From: an uncultured Collinsella sp.
Lineage (GTDB): Bacteria; Actinomycetota; Coriobacteriia; Coriobacteriales; Coriobacteriaceae
Assembly (NCBI GenBank): GCA_947507155.1
Contig: CANNOC010000006.1
Location: 34,787-98,786, forward strand
Direction: 5' to 3'
Length of the DNA stretch: 64,000 bases
Shown here in pieces: positions 20,140-32,163 of the stretch (within the stretch, counting starts at the first letter, position 1; each line of letters begins with the position of its first letter). Below the pieces are notes generated by a model. The model searched no databases. It saw only the letters and a list, made by a program, of their open reading frames with translations, and had not been told where the DNA came from. The position numbers were made by a program, and so were the translations under genes.

Positions 20140-22236
20140 TTACTTTTTGCGAGCAAGCTCACCGATGTTTGCGATGCCGGAGAAAACGGCCTCGAAGCGG
20201 TTGAGCAGCTTAAGGCGATTATCGCGGAGCTGTTCGTCCTTGTCCATGACCATGACCTCGTCGAAGAAGCGGTCGATGGGGGCACGCAGGGCGGCGAGGG
20301 CGGCAAATGCGGCCGGGTAATCCTCGGTAGCGAGGGCGGCATCGACGGCAACCTGAGCAGCCTCGGAGGCTTCGGCGAGCGCGAGCTCGGCCTCGCCCAT
20401 CAGGCTGCGGTCGTACTCCGCACCCAGCTCGGGCTTGGAGATGTGCGCGGCGCGGGCATAGGCGGTAGCCAGGTTGTCGAAGGTCTCGGCGTCGTTCTTG
20501 CGGGCCTCGTCGAGCGCGGCGCAGCGGGCGAAGAAGACGGACGGGGCGATGATGTGCACCGCAGAGACAGCGGCGACGGTATCGGCCGGAATCTTCTCAT
20601 CGCGGGCCATGCTTACCAGGCGGCCGTGGAAGAAGTCGCGGACCTGCTGGGCGACCTCGGCGGCGTCAAACTCAATGCCCTGCTCGCTATAGAGCTCAAG
20701 GGCAAAGTCAATCAGCGACGTGGGGTCAATCGGCAGGCGATCGCGCAGGATGTTGATGATGCCGATGGCGGCGCGGCGCAGCGCGTACGGATCGGAAGAG
20801 CCGGTCGGGGGCTCGCCGATGGCAAAGATACCGGCAATGGTATCGAGCTTGTCGGCACAGGCCACGATGCAGCCAGCGGTGCCCTCGGGCAGCTCATCGC
20901 CGGCGAAGCGGGGACGATAATGATCGCGAATGGCGTGGGCGACCTCGTCGTTCTCCCCCATCGCGGTGGCGTAGTAACCGCCCATCACGCCCTGCTGGCT
21001 CGTGAACTCGACGACGGCGTTGGATACCAGGTCGGCCTTGCACAGGTGCGCGGCGCGAGCGGCATCGGCGGCCAGGTGGGCGCCCAGATGGGCCTCGCGG
21101 GCGATAGCAAGCGCGAGCTGCTCGATGCGCTCGGACTTGGCGAGCACGCTACCGAGCTTCTCCTGGAAGGCAACCTTGGCCAGACGCTCACGGAACTCAT
21201 CGAGGGAGATCTTCAGGTCCTCCTCGTAGAAGAACTTTGCGTCGTCCAGACGGGCGCGCACGACGCGCTCGTTGCCGTCGATCACGCGCTCGGCGTTCTC
21301 GGGCTTGCTGTTGGAAACGACCACGAACTCACGCGTGAGCTTGCCCTCGCCGTCATAGATCGGGAAGTAGCGCTGGTTGGTGAGCATGGACTCGCAGATG
21401 ATCTCGTGCGGGACCTTGAGGAACTCCTCGTCGAAGGTACCGACAAGCACCGTCGGCCACTCGCAGAGGTTGATGACCTCCTCAAAGACCTTCTTGGGCG
21501 TGTCAACATGACAGCCGGGGCGAGCGGCCTCGACCTCGGCGATACCGGCAAGGATGGCCTCACGACGACGCTCGGCAGAGAGCACGCCGGCGTCCTCGAG
21601 CACCTGCTCGTAGACGGCGGGGCTGGCGACCACATGGTCACCGGGGCCAAGTACGCGATGACCACGCGTGGTGTTGCCACTCGTCACGTCGGCAAACGAC
21701 ACAGGCACAACGTCCTCACCCAAAAGGCAGCAGATCCAACGGACCGGACGAACAAACGTAGCGTGCTCGTGGCCCCAGCGCTGGCTGCGGTAGTTGGGCC
21801 ACTGCAGGCCGGCGATGGTCTTCTCGCACAGAGCGGTCAGAATCGGCGTAGCCGGTGCAGAGGGAATGTTCTTCTCGGCGAACACATACTCGCGACCGTC
21901 GGTGTCCTCGCGACGGACCAGGTCCTCGGCAGACACACCGCACTTGCGGGCGAAGCCCTGAGCGGCCTTGGTGGCGTTGCCGTCGGCATCAAAGGCAATG
22001 TTTACCGCGGGACCGCGTTTGACCTCATGGACCTCATCGGTCGCGGTGGCGACGTTGGCCACGAGCGCAGCCAGACGACGCGGGCTCGAGATCACACGGA
22101 CCTCGCCATGGGCCAGACCGGCCTCGTCGAGGCCCTTGGCAATCATGGTGCCAAGCTGCTTGACGGCATTGTTCAGCGGTGCAGAGGGCATTTCCTCCGT
22201 ACCGATCTCAAACAGGAAATCCTTAGCGTCTGCCAT
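20140..22236 (-). CDS. glyS: Glycyl-tRNA synthetase beta subunit
   Basis: FLFEIGTEEMPSAPLNNAVKQL...MTNQRYFPIYDGEGKL-type segment; follows glyQ. Confidence 0.95.
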   Translation of the reverse strand: MADAKDFLFEIGTEEMPSAPLNNAVKQLGTMIAKGLDEAGLAHGEVRVISSPRRLAALVANVATATDEVHEVKRGPAVNIAFDADGNATKAAQGFARKCGVSAEDLVRREDTDGREYVFAEKNIPSAPATPILTALCEKTIAGLQWPNYRSQRWGHEHATFVRPVRWICCLLGEDVVPVSFADVTSGNTTRGHRVLGPGDHVVASPAVYEQVLEDAGVLSAERRREAILAGIAEVEAARPGCHVDTPKKVFEEVINLCEWPTVLVGTFDEEFLKVPHEIICESMLTNQRYFPIYDGEGKLTREFVVVSNSKPENAERVIDGNERVVRARLDDAKFFYEEDLKISLDEFRERLAKVAFQEKLGSVLAKSERIEQLALAIAREAHLGAHLAADAARAAHLCKADLVSNAVVEFTSQQGVMGGYYATAMGENDEVAHAIRDHYRPRFAGDELPEGTAGCIVACADKLDTIAGIFAIGEPPTGSSDPYALRRAAIGIINILRDRLPIDPTSLIDFALELYSEQGIEFDAAEVAQQVRDFFHGRLVSMARDEKIPADTVAAVSAVHIIAPSVFFARCAALDEARKNDAETFDNLATAYARAAHISKPELGAEYDRSLMGEAELALAEASEAAQVAVDAALATEDYPAAFAALAALRAPIDRFFDEVMVMDKDEQLRDNRLKLLNRFEAVFSGIANIGELARKK

Positions 22237-22239
22237 GGC

Positions 22240-23151
22240 TTACGCCACCTCGCCTTCCTGGTCGGCATTCTCGTTGACTCCAGCGACCTCGGCCATATAG
22301 GCCTCGCAGCACGCCTTGGCGACGGCGCGGACGCGCAAGATGTAGTTAGCACGCTCGACCGCGGACAGGGCGCCGCGGGCATCGAGCAGGTTGAAAGCGT
22401 GGCTGCACTTCATGACGCAGTCATATGCCGGCAGCGGCAGCTTGCGCTCCAGGCAGGAATGGCACTCGGCCTCGTAGTCATCAAACTTCTGACGCATCAT
22501 CTCGACGTTTGCGACCTCAAAGTTATAGGCACTGAACTCGCGCTCGTTCTCGAGGAACACGTCGCCATAGGTCATGGGCGTGCCGTCGGGCAGGTAGCTC
22601 CACACCAAGTCGTAGACCGAGTTAACGCCCTGCGCATACATGGCAATGCGCTCTAGGCCATAGGTGATCTCGACGGGTACGGGGTCGACCTCGATGCCGC
22701 CTACCTGCTGGAAGTACGTAAACTGCGTGACCTCCATGCCGTTGAGCCAGACCTCCCAGCCAAGGCCCCAGGCGCCGAGCGTCGGGCTCTCCCAGTCGTC
22801 CTCGACAAAGCGGACGTCATGGTCGTTGGGGTCCAGACCGATAGCGGCAAGAGACCCCAGGTAAAGCTCCTGGGCGTTGACCGGTGAGGGCTTGATGAGC
22901 ACCTGGAACTGATAGTAGTGCTGCATGCGGTTGGGGTTCTCGCCGTAGCGGCCGTCGGCGGGACGGCGGCAAGGCTGCGCATAGCAGGTGCGCCACTCGG
23001 CGGGACCGAGCGAGCGCAGCGTGGTCGCGGTATGGAAGGTACCGGCACCGACCTCGGAGTCATAGGGCTGCATAATGACGCAGCCCTGCTCGCCCCAGTA
23101 CTGCTGGAGGCGCAGGATGATGTCTTGGAAGGAAAGCGATGAAGCGTTCAT
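22240..23151 (-). CDS. glyQ: Glycyl-tRNA synthetase alpha subunit
   Basis: [48 protein letters not shown]. Confidence 0.97.
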   Translation of the reverse strand: MNASSLSFQDIILRLQQYWGEQGCVIMQPYDSEVGAGTFHTATTLRSLGPAEWRTCYAQPCRRPADGRYGENPNRMQHYYQFQVLIKPSPVNAQELYLGSLAAIGLDPNDHDVRFVEDDWESPTLGAWGLGWEVWLNGMEVTQFTYFQQVGGIEVDPVPVEITYGLERIAMYAQGVNSVYDLVWSYLPDGTPMTYGDVFLENEREFSAYNFEVANVEMMRQKFDDYEAECHSCLERKLPLPAYDCVMKCSHAFNLLDARGALSAVERANYILRVRAVAKACCEAYMAEVAGVNENADQEGEVA

Positions 23152-23210
23152 GCCTCTAATATCCCCTCGTCGAAACGATTACACGGTTAGGTACTGTACT
23201 ATAGCGGTTT

Positions 23211-23780
23211 TTAGTCGATAGCGCCGATGCGGTTGAGCGGCCAGTAGCGCACAAGCGCCACGGCGATCAAATCAGAGCGATCGACGGGACCAAAGTAACG
23301 TGAGTCGGCAGAGTTTTCGCGGTTGTCGCCCATCACCCACACGCACCCGTCGGGAACGGTGTAGGGATAGCTTACCTGAGCGCCGGGAGCCTGGACCGAA
23401 AGCGGCCAGCTCATGCCGGTCGTGTAGTCCTCGTCGAGCGCCTGGCCGTCAACGACCACCTTGCCGTCCCGAAGGTCGACCGTCTGGCCGGCCGTGGCAA
23501 TAACACGCTTGACGAGAACATCGTGCTCGGAGGTGCCATCGGGGTTGTGGAACACCACGATATCGCCTTGGCTGACGGGCTGGCCGAGTTCAAGGCTCAC
23601 CTTTTGCGCCAGGATCTGGTCGCCGATCTCGATCGTGGACTCCATGGAGCCGGTGGGCACCACAAAGGGTTCGACCACAAACGAGCGAATCAGGAAGGTG
23701 GCGACCAGTGCGATCGCGACGACCACGATCCACTCAAACGCACCCTTTAGCACGGAATGCTGCGATGGAACCATTCTCAC
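23211..23780 (-). CDS. lepB: Signal peptidase I
   Basis: N-terminal TM, VPTGSMESTIEIGD Ser region, KRVIATAGQTVDLRDGKVVVDG Lys region, MGDNRENSADSRYFGPV. Confidence 0.94.
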   Translation of the reverse strand: MRMVPSQHSVLKGAFEWIVVVAIALVATFLIRSFVVEPFVVPTGSMESTIEIGDQILAQKVSLELGQPVSQGDIVVFHNPDGTSEHDVLVKRVIATAGQTVDLRDGKVVVDGQALDEDYTTGMSWPLSVQAPGAQVSYPYTVPDGCVWVMGDNRENSADSRYFGPVDRSDLIAVALVRYWPLNRIGAID

Positions 23781-24562
23781 TCCTTGCTCTGCGAATACGA
23801 TGCGTCCAGGATGTCCTGCGCGTATGCGCGCTCCTCGGGCGTGAGCCGCGCCGTCTCGATCAGGTCGGGACGCCAGCGGCAGGTGCGCTCGATGGCATTC
23901 TTACGGCGCCAGGCGTCAACCTTGGCATGATCGCCGCTCACGAGCACCGGCGGCACGCCCTCGCCGTTGAACTCGGCGGGGCGAGTATACTGCGCGTACT
24001 CGAGCAGGCCACCGTCCTCGGCAGTCGAGAACGACTCATCGACGTTACTCATCTCGTCACCAAGGGCGCCGGGAATCAGACGCACGACGGCGTCGGCAAC
24101 GACCATAGCGGGAAGCTCGCCGCCCGTAAGCACGTAGTCGCCGATCGATAGGCGCTCGTCGGCATACGCATACGCGCGCTCGTCGACACCCTCGTATCGA
24201 CTGCATACAAACAGCAGGCGCTCGCTTTTGAGCAGGCGCTCGGCCACATGCTGCGTAAAGGGTTCGCCGCAGGGCGTAAAGAACACCACGGTGGGCTTGG
24301 GACCCTCAGAGCTAATAGCCTCGATGGCCTCGGCGATGGGCTCGACCTTCATGAGCATGCCCTGCCCGCCGCCGTACGGCTCGTCATCGACGGTACGATG
24401 GCGGTCGTGCGTCCAGTCGCGCAGGTTATAGGCCTTAAAATCAAAAAGGCCGGCCTTGCGGGCGCGGCCCAAGATCGATGTGGACATGACGGGCTCAAAC
24501 ATCTCGGGAAAGACCGAAAGGGTCTCAATCAGCATGTTGTCCTCCCTACTTGTCCATATCAA
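23777..24562 (-). CDS. trmD: tRNA (guanine-N1)-methyltransferase
   Basis: IETLSVFPEMFEPVMSTSILGRARKAG...VDDEPYGGGQGMLM...IGDYVLTGGELPAMVV. Confidence 0.95.
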   Translation of the reverse strand: MIWTSREDNMLIETLSVFPEMFEPVMSTSILGRARKAGLFDFKAYNLRDWTHDRHRTVDDEPYGGGQGMLMKVEPIAEAIEAISSEGPKPTVVFFTPCGEPFTQHVAERLLKSERLLFVCSRYEGVDERAYAYADERLSIGDYVLTGGELPAMVVADAVVRLIPGALGDEMSNVDESFSTAEDGGLLEYAQYTRPAEFNGEGVPPVLVSGDHAKVDAWRRKNAIERTCRWRPDLIETARLTPEERAYAQDILDASYSQSKE

Positions 24563-25067
24563 TCAAACCGTCCATAACGTGGACGGAAATTGTCCCCTGA
24601 TCGGGAAGATCGAGCACAACCTGCTCGATCACGGGAATCAGCACCTCGCCGTACCGATCGCCCTCGACAACCCAAACATCGTTGGCGGGAGTCGACATGA
24701 TCTCGACAATCGTGCCGAGCAAGCCAAAGCGCTCGTCGACCACCTCGCGACCCATCAGGTCGGTATAGGCGGCATCGAGCGAATCGAGCTCAAAATCGTC
24801 ACGGTTTGCCAGCACGTAGCATCCGGTGATGCCCTCGGCGGCCGTCAAGTCGTCTATGCCCTCAAACGAGACCAGATCGCCATCGCCCGTATCGGTGACG
24901 GATACGACCGTGCAAAAACGGTCGCGCTTGAGCGCCGGCGGCGTCAAGGCGACGCGCATACCCGGCGTCAATACAGAAGGAAGCCCCCGCAGCGGCTGCG
25001 CGAGGACCTCCCCCTTCCTTCCGTGCGGCTTGACCACACGGGCGATGTTTTTGTACTGGGACCTCAA
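24546..25067 (-). CDS. rimM: Ribosome maturation factor RimM
   Basis: IARVVKPHGRKGEVLAQPL... between khpA and trmD. Confidence 0.9.
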   Translation of the reverse strand: MRSQYKNIARVVKPHGRKGEVLAQPLRGLPSVLTPGMRVALTPPALKRDRFCTVVSVTDTGDGDLVSFEGIDDLTAAEGITGCYVLANRDDFELDSLDAAYTDLMGREVVDERFGLLGTIVEIMSTPANDVWVVEGDRYGEVLIPVIEQVVLDLPDQGTISVHVMDGLIDMDK

Positions 25068-25071
25068 GGTC

Positions 25072-25356
25072 CTAGCCCAGAACCTCTACCTCGACTGCAG
25101 TGTCGAGGCGAGCGGCCAGTGCACGGGCGAGCGTGCGAATGGCCTTGATGGTACGGCCACGACGGCCGATGACCTTAGCGACGTCATCCTCGGCAACCGA
25201 AACCTCAATCGTGGAGGCGTCGTCACCATCGATGACCTCAAGGCTCACGGAATCCGGGTCGTCGACGATCTGAACAACGAGATATTCGACGAGATCGGCG
25301 ATGCGATCTGAGAGCATTGCCTCACCCTCGAGCTGTGCAGCGTCAACCTCAGGCAC
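25072..25356 (-). CDS. khpA: KH-domain RNA-binding protein (KhpA-like)
   Basis: AEDDVAKVIGRRGRTIKAIRTLARALAARLD; position between rpsP and rimM. Confidence 0.88.
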   Translation of the reverse strand: MPEVDAAQLEGEAMLSDRIADLVEYLVVQIVDDPDSVSLEVIDGDDASTIEVSVAEDDVAKVIGRRGRTIKAIRTLARALAARLDTAVEVEVLG

Positions 25357-25359
25357 GAT

Positions 25360-25701
25360 TTACTCCTCGGCGCCCTCAGCGGCCTCAGCGGCAGCCTTAG
25401 CGGCCTCGGCCTCTTTGGCGAGCTGCTTCTTGGACTTCTTGACGACGGTCTCGGTCTTCTCGCCCTCGTTGGCGGCCTTGACCAGAGCAGCGACAGCGTC
25501 GGTGAGCTGAGCGCCCTTGGACTGCCAGTCGGCGATCTTCTCGAGATCGAGGTTGATGGTCTTGGGGGCGGTCATCGGGTTGTAGCGGCCAACCTCCTCG
25601 ATGATACGACCGTCACGCGGGGCGCGGGAATCGGCGACGACGACACGGTAGTACGGACGCTTCTTAGCGCCGTGACGAGCAAGGCGAATCTTGACTGCCA
25701 A
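25360..25701 (-). CDS. rpsP: 30S ribosomal protein S16
   Basis: [42 protein letters not shown]; start is probably TTG at 25701 with GGAG upstream. Confidence 0.94.
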   Translation of the reverse strand: MAVKIRLARHGAKKRPYYRVVVADSRAPRDGRIIEEVGRYNPMTAPKTINLDLEKIADWQSKGAQLTDAVAALVKAANEGEKTETVVKKSKKQLAKEAEAAKAAAEAAEGAEE

Positions 25702-25902
25702 AGGAAACTCCTCCAACCAAGCAGCTTTAGGCTGCAACTACAAACAAACAGTTGAACATAATACGCCATCGACGCGGGCAGGTGAAGTCCGTGAGACCAA
25801 CTTCTTCGGTGTAGTCGAAGGCAAATCCATATCTTAGACAAGAATTCGCGATTTGCAAGCACATCCACGCACCCCACATGAGCTGCGCGGTATACTCATG
25901 CC

Positions 25903-27156
25903 ATGAAAAGACGCGAACATACATACGGTTATGAGGATGCTGCGGGCGTCACGCCTCCGCCCTGGACGGGACCGGCGGTGGGCCTCATGGATCTCGATGC
26001 GTTTTTTGCGAGCGTGGAGATGCTCGACCATCCCGAGTGGCGCGGCAAGCCGCTCATCGTGGGTGGCGATGCCGATTCCCGCGGCGTCGTGTCCACCTGC
26101 TCCTACGAGGCGCGCCGCTTTGGCGTGCATTCCGCCATGCCCTCGGCCGAGGCACGGCGCCTCTGTCCGCAGGCCATTTGGACGCATGGGCATTTCAATC
26201 GCTACCACGAGGTCAGCGCACAGGTCATGGCGATTCTCGCCGACGAGACCCCGCGCGTTGAGCGCGTATCAATTGACGAGGCCTTTATCGATATCACACC
26301 GGGCCGCTTTGCGCCCGAAGATCCGCTGCTGGTTGCGCGGCGGATAAGCGACCGCGTGGCAGCGCTGGGAGTGACCTGCTCCATTGGCGTAGGCTGCAAC
26401 AAGACGGTCGCAAAGATCGCAAGCGAGAGGGACAAACCGTTTGGGCTGACCATCGTGCGCCCTGGAACCGAGCAGCGCTTTTTGGCCGCGCTGCCGGTAT
26501 CTGCCATGAGTGGCATCGGGCGCTCGGCCGAGGAGCGACTGCGCCGCATGCGCATCTACACGCTCGGCGAGCTATCCCGCGCACCGGAATCCACCTTGGC
26601 CTCTATTTTTGGCATCAACGGCGAACGCATGCGCCAGCGTGCGCTGGGACTCGAACTCTCCGAAGTCACGAGCCTCGATGAAGAGCGCGAGGTCAAGTCG
26701 GTCAGCAATGAACGCACCTTTGCGAAGGATTTGACTGAGCGTGGGGATATCGAGGCGGCGATTGCGCTGCTCGGCGAGTCGGTTGGGCGCCGCCTGCGCC
26801 GTCAAGGGCTGACGGGCGGAACCGTAACGCTCAAGCTCAAGTACTCGTATGGCAGCGGACGCACGGCACAGCGCTGCTTGCCCCACCCCACCGACGACGA
26901 GAATATCTTTGTGGCCGTAGCGCTCGAGCTGCTCGACAATATCTGGCAAGAAGGCATGCACGTGCGTCTGGCGGGCATCGGCATGAGCGACTTTGACCAT
27001 CAGGGCGGCATCCAGACCGACCTGTTCTGCGAAATCGACGACCGCGGAGCCCAATCGAGCGACCGTCGCGACCTCTCGCTCGCCATCGACGCCGTCCGAG
27101 ACAAGTTCGGCGACACCGCCCTATCCTTCGGCCGTCAATCCCGCTTCAACGATTAG
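25903..27156 (+). CDS. dinB: DNA polymerase IV (Y-family)
   Basis: VGLMDLDAFFASVEMLDHPEWRGKPLIVGG...SYEARRFGVHSAMPSAEARRLCP...SIDEAFID. Confidence 0.94.
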   Translation: MKRREHTYGYEDAAGVTPPPWTGPAVGLMDLDAFFASVEMLDHPEWRGKPLIVGGDADSRGVVSTCSYEARRFGVHSAMPSAEARRLCPQAIWTHGHFNRYHEVSAQVMAILADETPRVERVSIDEAFIDITPGRFAPEDPLLVARRISDRVAALGVTCSIGVGCNKTVAKIASERDKPFGLTIVRPGTEQRFLAALPVSAMSGIGRSAEERLRRMRIYTLGELSRAPESTLASIFGINGERMRQRALGLELSEVTSLDEEREVKSVSNERTFAKDLTERGDIEAAIALLGESVGRRLRRQGLTGGTVTLKLKYSYGSGRTAQRCLPHPTDDENIFVAVALELLDNIWQEGMHVRLAGIGMSDFDHQGGIQTDLFCEIDDRGAQSSDRRDLSLAIDAVRDKFGDTALSFGRQSRFND

Positions 27157-27166
27157 TCCCTTAGAC

Positions 27167-27208
27167 AAAAAGAAAGCCGGGCAGCTGCGAATGATGCAGC
27201 TGCCCGGC
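27167..27208 (-). terminator. Intrinsic terminator between convergent dinB and rsfS
   Basis: 13-bp perfect stem GCCGGGCAGCTGC/GCAGCTGCCCGGC; minus-strand U-tract TTTCTTTTTG. Confidence 0.85.
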
Positions 27209-27250
27209 GAACGGTAAAGGTTAGCTAAAAAGCCCGTCCCAAATGAGCTA

Positions 27251-27706
27251 CTAGAGGAGGTCGAGGGGAAGCTGGGGGGCGTCGCCCCAGAGCTTCTCGA
27301 GACGGTAGAACTCGCGCGCCTCGGGAGTGAAGACGTGGACGACAACCGAACCGTAGTCCATGAGCATCCAGGTCTTCTGCTCGCGGCCCTCGATGGAAAA
27401 CGGGTGCTCGCCGCAAGCCTCGGCGACCTTCTCCTCAATCTCGTCGACGATAGAATCAACCTGGCGGTTGTTGGTGCCGGTAGCGAGAACAAAGTAGTCG
27501 CACACATCAGAAAGCTCAGTCAGGTCGAGCACCTGAACGTCCTCGCCTTTCTTGTCGTAGGCCGCCTGCGCGGCGGCGCGGGCGACATCCTCGGCGGCGA
27601 CACCGCTCGCGGACAGCGAGGCGGCAGTGCGGTCGGACGTGGCAGCGAAACTCTTGTGCTCCACACCTTCAAGAATCTGCTCGTCGGTCATGGTCTCGTC
27701 GGCCAT
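27251..27706 (-). CDS. rsfS: Ribosomal silencing factor RsfS
   Basis: VLDLTELSDVCDYFVLATGTNNRQVDSIVDEIEEK...WMLMDYGSVVVHVFTPEAREFYRLEKLWGDA. Confidence 0.94.
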   Translation of the reverse strand: MADETMTDEQILEGVEHKSFAATSDRTAASLSASGVAAEDVARAAAQAAYDKKGEDVQVLDLTELSDVCDYFVLATGTNNRQVDSIVDEIEEKVAEACGEHPFSIEGREQKTWMLMDYGSVVVHVFTPEAREFYRLEKLWGDAPQLPLDLL

Positions 27707-27733
27707 GGAATACCTCTTTCTAGACAGCCCGAG

Positions 27734-28342
27734 CTAGCGCAGCTGGGCGTAATGGTTGTAAATCGAAATAGCCGTGGGATAAAGATAACGCCCGGTCTGG
27801 ATCACATAGACCAGACCCTGCGCAAAACAGGAGAAGAACAACTCGTCGAGCGAGGACTTCCCCACCATCTTGCGCAGCGCATGGGCATAATCACCGTGGC
27901 GGTTGGGTTCGATGGCATCGGCCACAAAGACCACCATATCGAGCGGCGTCATGTCGCAAGCGCCCACGGTGTGACGGTCGACAGCCTGAAAGACCGCCGG
28001 CGACAGCTCGGGAAAAAGCTGCGGAAGCTCATAGGCGGCAACCGGGCCATGCAAAAGCGGCGTCGCGGCAGACGGAGAGCCGGCAATCTTAATGCCGTAA
28101 TGCAGAGCGCGCGTGACCAGCTCGTCGTCGGAGAGCACCTTGTCCCAGTCATGGATCAGGCCAGCGGCAGCGGCATCAAAGCGGTTGACACCGTACACCT
28201 CGGCTAGGTGCAACGCAGTCTCGGCAACCCCGAGCGAATGCACGTAGCGCTTACGCTTATCCTTCATGCGCACATCGAGCAACTCGTGGATGCGCGTCAA
28301 GAGCGCGCGCTCGTCGCCCTCAAACTGATCTTCTACCGACAA
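27734..28342 (-). CDS. yqeK: YqeK-like HD-domain phosphohydrolase
   Basis: RYVHSLGVAETALHLAEVYGVNRFDAAAAGLIHDWDK; between nadD and rsfS. Confidence 0.88.
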   Translation of the reverse strand: MSVEDQFEGDERALLTRIHELLDVRMKDKRKRYVHSLGVAETALHLAEVYGVNRFDAAAAGLIHDWDKVLSDDELVTRALHYGIKIAGSPSAATPLLHGPVAAYELPQLFPELSPAVFQAVDRHTVGACDMTPLDMVVFVADAIEPNRHGDYAHALRKMVGKSSLDELFFSCFAQGLVYVIQTGRYLYPTAISIYNHYAQLR

Positions 28343-28354
28343 CGTTCTCCCCCA

Positions 28355-29032
28355 TCAATCAAAATCGTCTTGCCCAAGATCGGCATACAGGCCGCGTTTC
28401 CGGATATAGCCGAGCACGGACTCGCTCGTAAGATAGCGCACGCTCATACCGCGGGCAACCCGCTTGCGAATGTTGGTCGAGCTAATCGCCAGCGCCGGAA
28501 TCTGAATATAGCGCACGTCGAATGGCAGCCCCGATTCCTTAATCCGCGCCCGGGCCGTATCGATGTCAAAGCCGGGACGCGTCGCAGCAATAAAGGTTGC
28601 CAGTTCGGCAATCTCATCTGCATTGTGCCAGGTCACAATATCGATAATCGCATCGGCACCCGTAATAAAGTAAAGCTTCACCCGTGGCGGGTAAAACTCG
28701 CGAAGGGCGCGCAGCGTATCGGCTGTGTAGGTGACACCGGCACGATCGATCTCGAAGCGGCTTGCCAAAAAGGCCGGGTTCGCGGCGGTCGCGAGGACCG
28801 TCATGGCATAACGGTCCTCAGCAGGCGTCACCGGTTTGTCGAGCTTAAAGGCGGGAGAGCCGGCCGGCATAAAGAGCACGGCGTCCAAGTCGAGCGACTC
28901 GCGCGCCTGCTCGGCGGTAACCAAGTGCCCATAATGAATCGGGTCAAAGGTACCACCCATAATGCCGAGCCTAAACTCCTGCCCGTCTTCTAGAGGAAGC
29001 TCGGGCAGACCGATTCCACCGCGCAGTGACAT
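28355..29032 (-). CDS. nadD: Nicotinate-nucleotide adenylyltransferase
   Basis: RLGIMGGTFDPIHYGHLVTAEQARESLDLDAVLFMPAGSPAFK...ISSTNIRKRV. Confidence 0.95.
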   Translation of the reverse strand: MSLRGGIGLPELPLEDGQEFRLGIMGGTFDPIHYGHLVTAEQARESLDLDAVLFMPAGSPAFKLDKPVTPAEDRYAMTVLATAANPAFLASRFEIDRAGVTYTADTLRALREFYPPRVKLYFITGADAIIDIVTWHNADEIAELATFIAATRPGFDIDTARARIKESGLPFDVRYIQIPALAISSTNIRKRVARGMSVRYLTSESVLGYIRKRGLYADLGQDDFD

Positions 29033-29035
29033 GGC

Positions 29036-30544
<1,509 letters not shown>

Positions 30545-30550
30545 CTACAA

Positions 30551-30592
30551 AAAAGAGGGAGACCCTTGAATCCTAAAACTCAAGTGCCTCCC
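30551..30592 (-). terminator. Intrinsic terminator/attenuator between rpmA and obgE
   Basis: GGGAG-n3-CTTGA/TCAAG-n3-CTCCC stem followed by TCTTTTTTG on minus strand. Confidence 0.7.
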
Positions 30593-30617
30593 ACATATGT
30601 GCTCTATGAAGGGTGAA

Positions 30618-30875
30618 TTACGCGTTCGCGAGCGGGCGTACGCTGACCCTGTGCTTGATACCCTTGTGGAACTCAACGGTACCGTCGACCAGCGCGAACA
30701 GCGTGTCGTCCTTGCCACGGCCAACGTTCTCACCCGGGTGGATGTGCGTGCCGTGCTGACGGACGAGAATCGTGCCCGTGGTTACCGTCTGGCCGGCATA
30801 GCGCTTCGTGCCAAGGCGCTGACCGCGGGAGTCACGGCCATTACGGGAGGAACCGAGTCCTTTTTTGTGTGCCAT
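30618..30875 (-). CDS. rpmA: 50S ribosomal protein L27
   Basis: [48 protein letters not shown]. Confidence 0.97.
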   Translation of the reverse strand: MAHKKGLGSSRNGRDSRGQRLGTKRYAGQTVTTGTILVRQHGTHIHPGENVGRGKDDTLFALVDGTVEFHKGIKHRVSVRPLANA

Positions 30876-30908
30876 TGTGTATACCTACTCTTTCGTTACG
30901 AGTGTAAT

Positions 30909-31283
30909 CTACTCGGCGACGGGAGCCTCGGCAACAGCCTCAGCCTCTGCCTTGACAGCCTTCTTGGCGCGGGAGGTAGCCTGAACCTTCACGATCTTCA
31001 GCTTGGTGAGCTGCTGACGGTGACCCTTCAGACGACGATAGCGCTTACGCTTGTGGAACTTGAAGACCAGCTGCTTCTCGCCCTTGAACTGCTCAACGAT
31101 CTGAGCGGTAACCTTGGCCTTGGCCAGCTTGTCGGGATCGGTGACGATCTTCTTACCATCGTTGAGGAAGATAACCGGCAGGGTGATCTTATCGCCCTCA
31201 TTGCCCTCGATCTTCTCGACGGTGATGACATCGTCGGTGGCGACCTTGTACTGCTTGCCGCCCGTGTTAACGATTGCGTACAT
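30909..31283 (-). CDS. rplU: 50S ribosomal protein L21
   Basis: MYAIVNTGGKQYKVATDDVITVEKIEGNEGDKI...KRKRYRRLKGHRQQLTKLKI; start at 31283; extended Ala-rich C-terminus. Confidence 0.95.
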   Translation of the reverse strand: MYAIVNTGGKQYKVATDDVITVEKIEGNEGDKITLPVIFLNDGKKIVTDPDKLAKAKVTAQIVEQFKGEKQLVFKFHKRKRYRRLKGHRQQLTKLKIVKVQATSRAKKAVKAEAEAVAEAPVAE

Positions 31284-31350
31284 GTTTACTTGCCCTTCAT
31301 GCATCAGTTAGTGCAACAGCCGAATATAGTAGCAGGCGATAATACCCCCG

Positions 31351-32163
31351 TCAACGAGTATGTGGAGCAAATCCACAAGTTCGCACAGGTATGGGGCTGA
31401 CGAGTCGGCCCTCGTCGTCCTCGCATGCTTGATTCTGACGCTCGACATCGTAGGAGCAGATGGTCACGAGGTCTTGCATACCGGTGGAAACAATAGGTGC
31501 ATCGACGCCCGGGGTCAAGCCCTGCAACAAAACATCAGCTGCGGAAAGCAAAATTTCCGGACGCATGGAGCCCTCGTTATCGGCATGGGTGTCGAGCATG
31601 AGCACCAGATGGTCCGGGCGCTCCCCTGCCGTAAGCTCGTAGCCCACCAGAGTGTGGTCAAGATCTAGGCGCTTGCTCTTCTTACCGCGTGCGTAGTCGA
31701 TGCCGTGGCCCGCGCGCAGCGTATCGATAGCACGATGCACCTCGTCGGCGGAGGCCGGTGCCTCAGGGTCAAGATGCAGGTCGATACGATAGGACAGACG
31801 CGTGAGCTGCGCCGTCAGCGCCGGAGTGCGCACGTCGATGTATGCCGCCTCGATGGGGGCCAGATCGGCCGGAGATGCCGCCGCCAGGCGCTCAAACGCC
31901 TCGTCGAGTGCGACGAACTCGGTCATAAACAGGTCATACCACTCGCAGGTCGACGACGTTCCCACCGGCAACGCCGACGAAAAGCCCACGCGCATGTGCG
32001 GGGAGAAACCCTGCGTCACGGCGTAGGGCAGCCCCGCGCGACGCACGATGCGCTCAATGGTATGAATCACTTCGAGATGGCCCAGGTACTTAAGACGGTC
32101 GCGCTTGCCATAGCGAACGCGAAGCCTAAAGAGCGTGGAGTTGTCGGTCAAGCGCTCACTCAT
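31351..32163 (-). CDS. DUF2344 / TIGR03936-like protein
   Basis: FRLRVRYGKRDRLKYLGHLEVIHTIERIVRRAGLPYAVTQGFSPHMRVGFSSALPVGTSS; paired with radical SAM gene. Confidence 0.85.
   Translation of the reverse strand: MSERLTDNSTLFRLRVRYGKRDRLKYLGHLEVIHTIERIVRRAGLPYAVTQGFSPHMRVGFSSALPVGTSSTCEWYDLFMTEFVALDEAFERLAAASPADLAPIEAAYIDVRTPALTAQLTRLSYRIDLHLDPEAPASADEVHRAIDTLRAGHGIDYARGKKSKRLDLDHTLVGYELTAGERPDHLVLMLDTHADNEGSMRPEILLSAADVLLQGLTPGVDAPIVSTGMQDLVTICSYDVERQNQACEDDEGRLVSPIPVRTCGFAPHTR

Noticed and set aside
19888-22656. 922-aa plus-strand ORF opposite PDRP/glyS/glyQ
   Set aside because: Antisense shadow of well-supported genes; low-complexity G/L/V/D-rich translation caused by high-G+C codon bias
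23152-23210. Possible T-box riboswitch upstream of glyQS
   Set aside because: Only ~60 nt between lepB and glyQ; no specifier loop or T-box sequence seen
25741-25902. SOS/LexA box upstream of dinB
   Set aside because: A -10-like TATACT is present, but I could not find a convincing GAACN4GTTC-type dyad in the intergenic region
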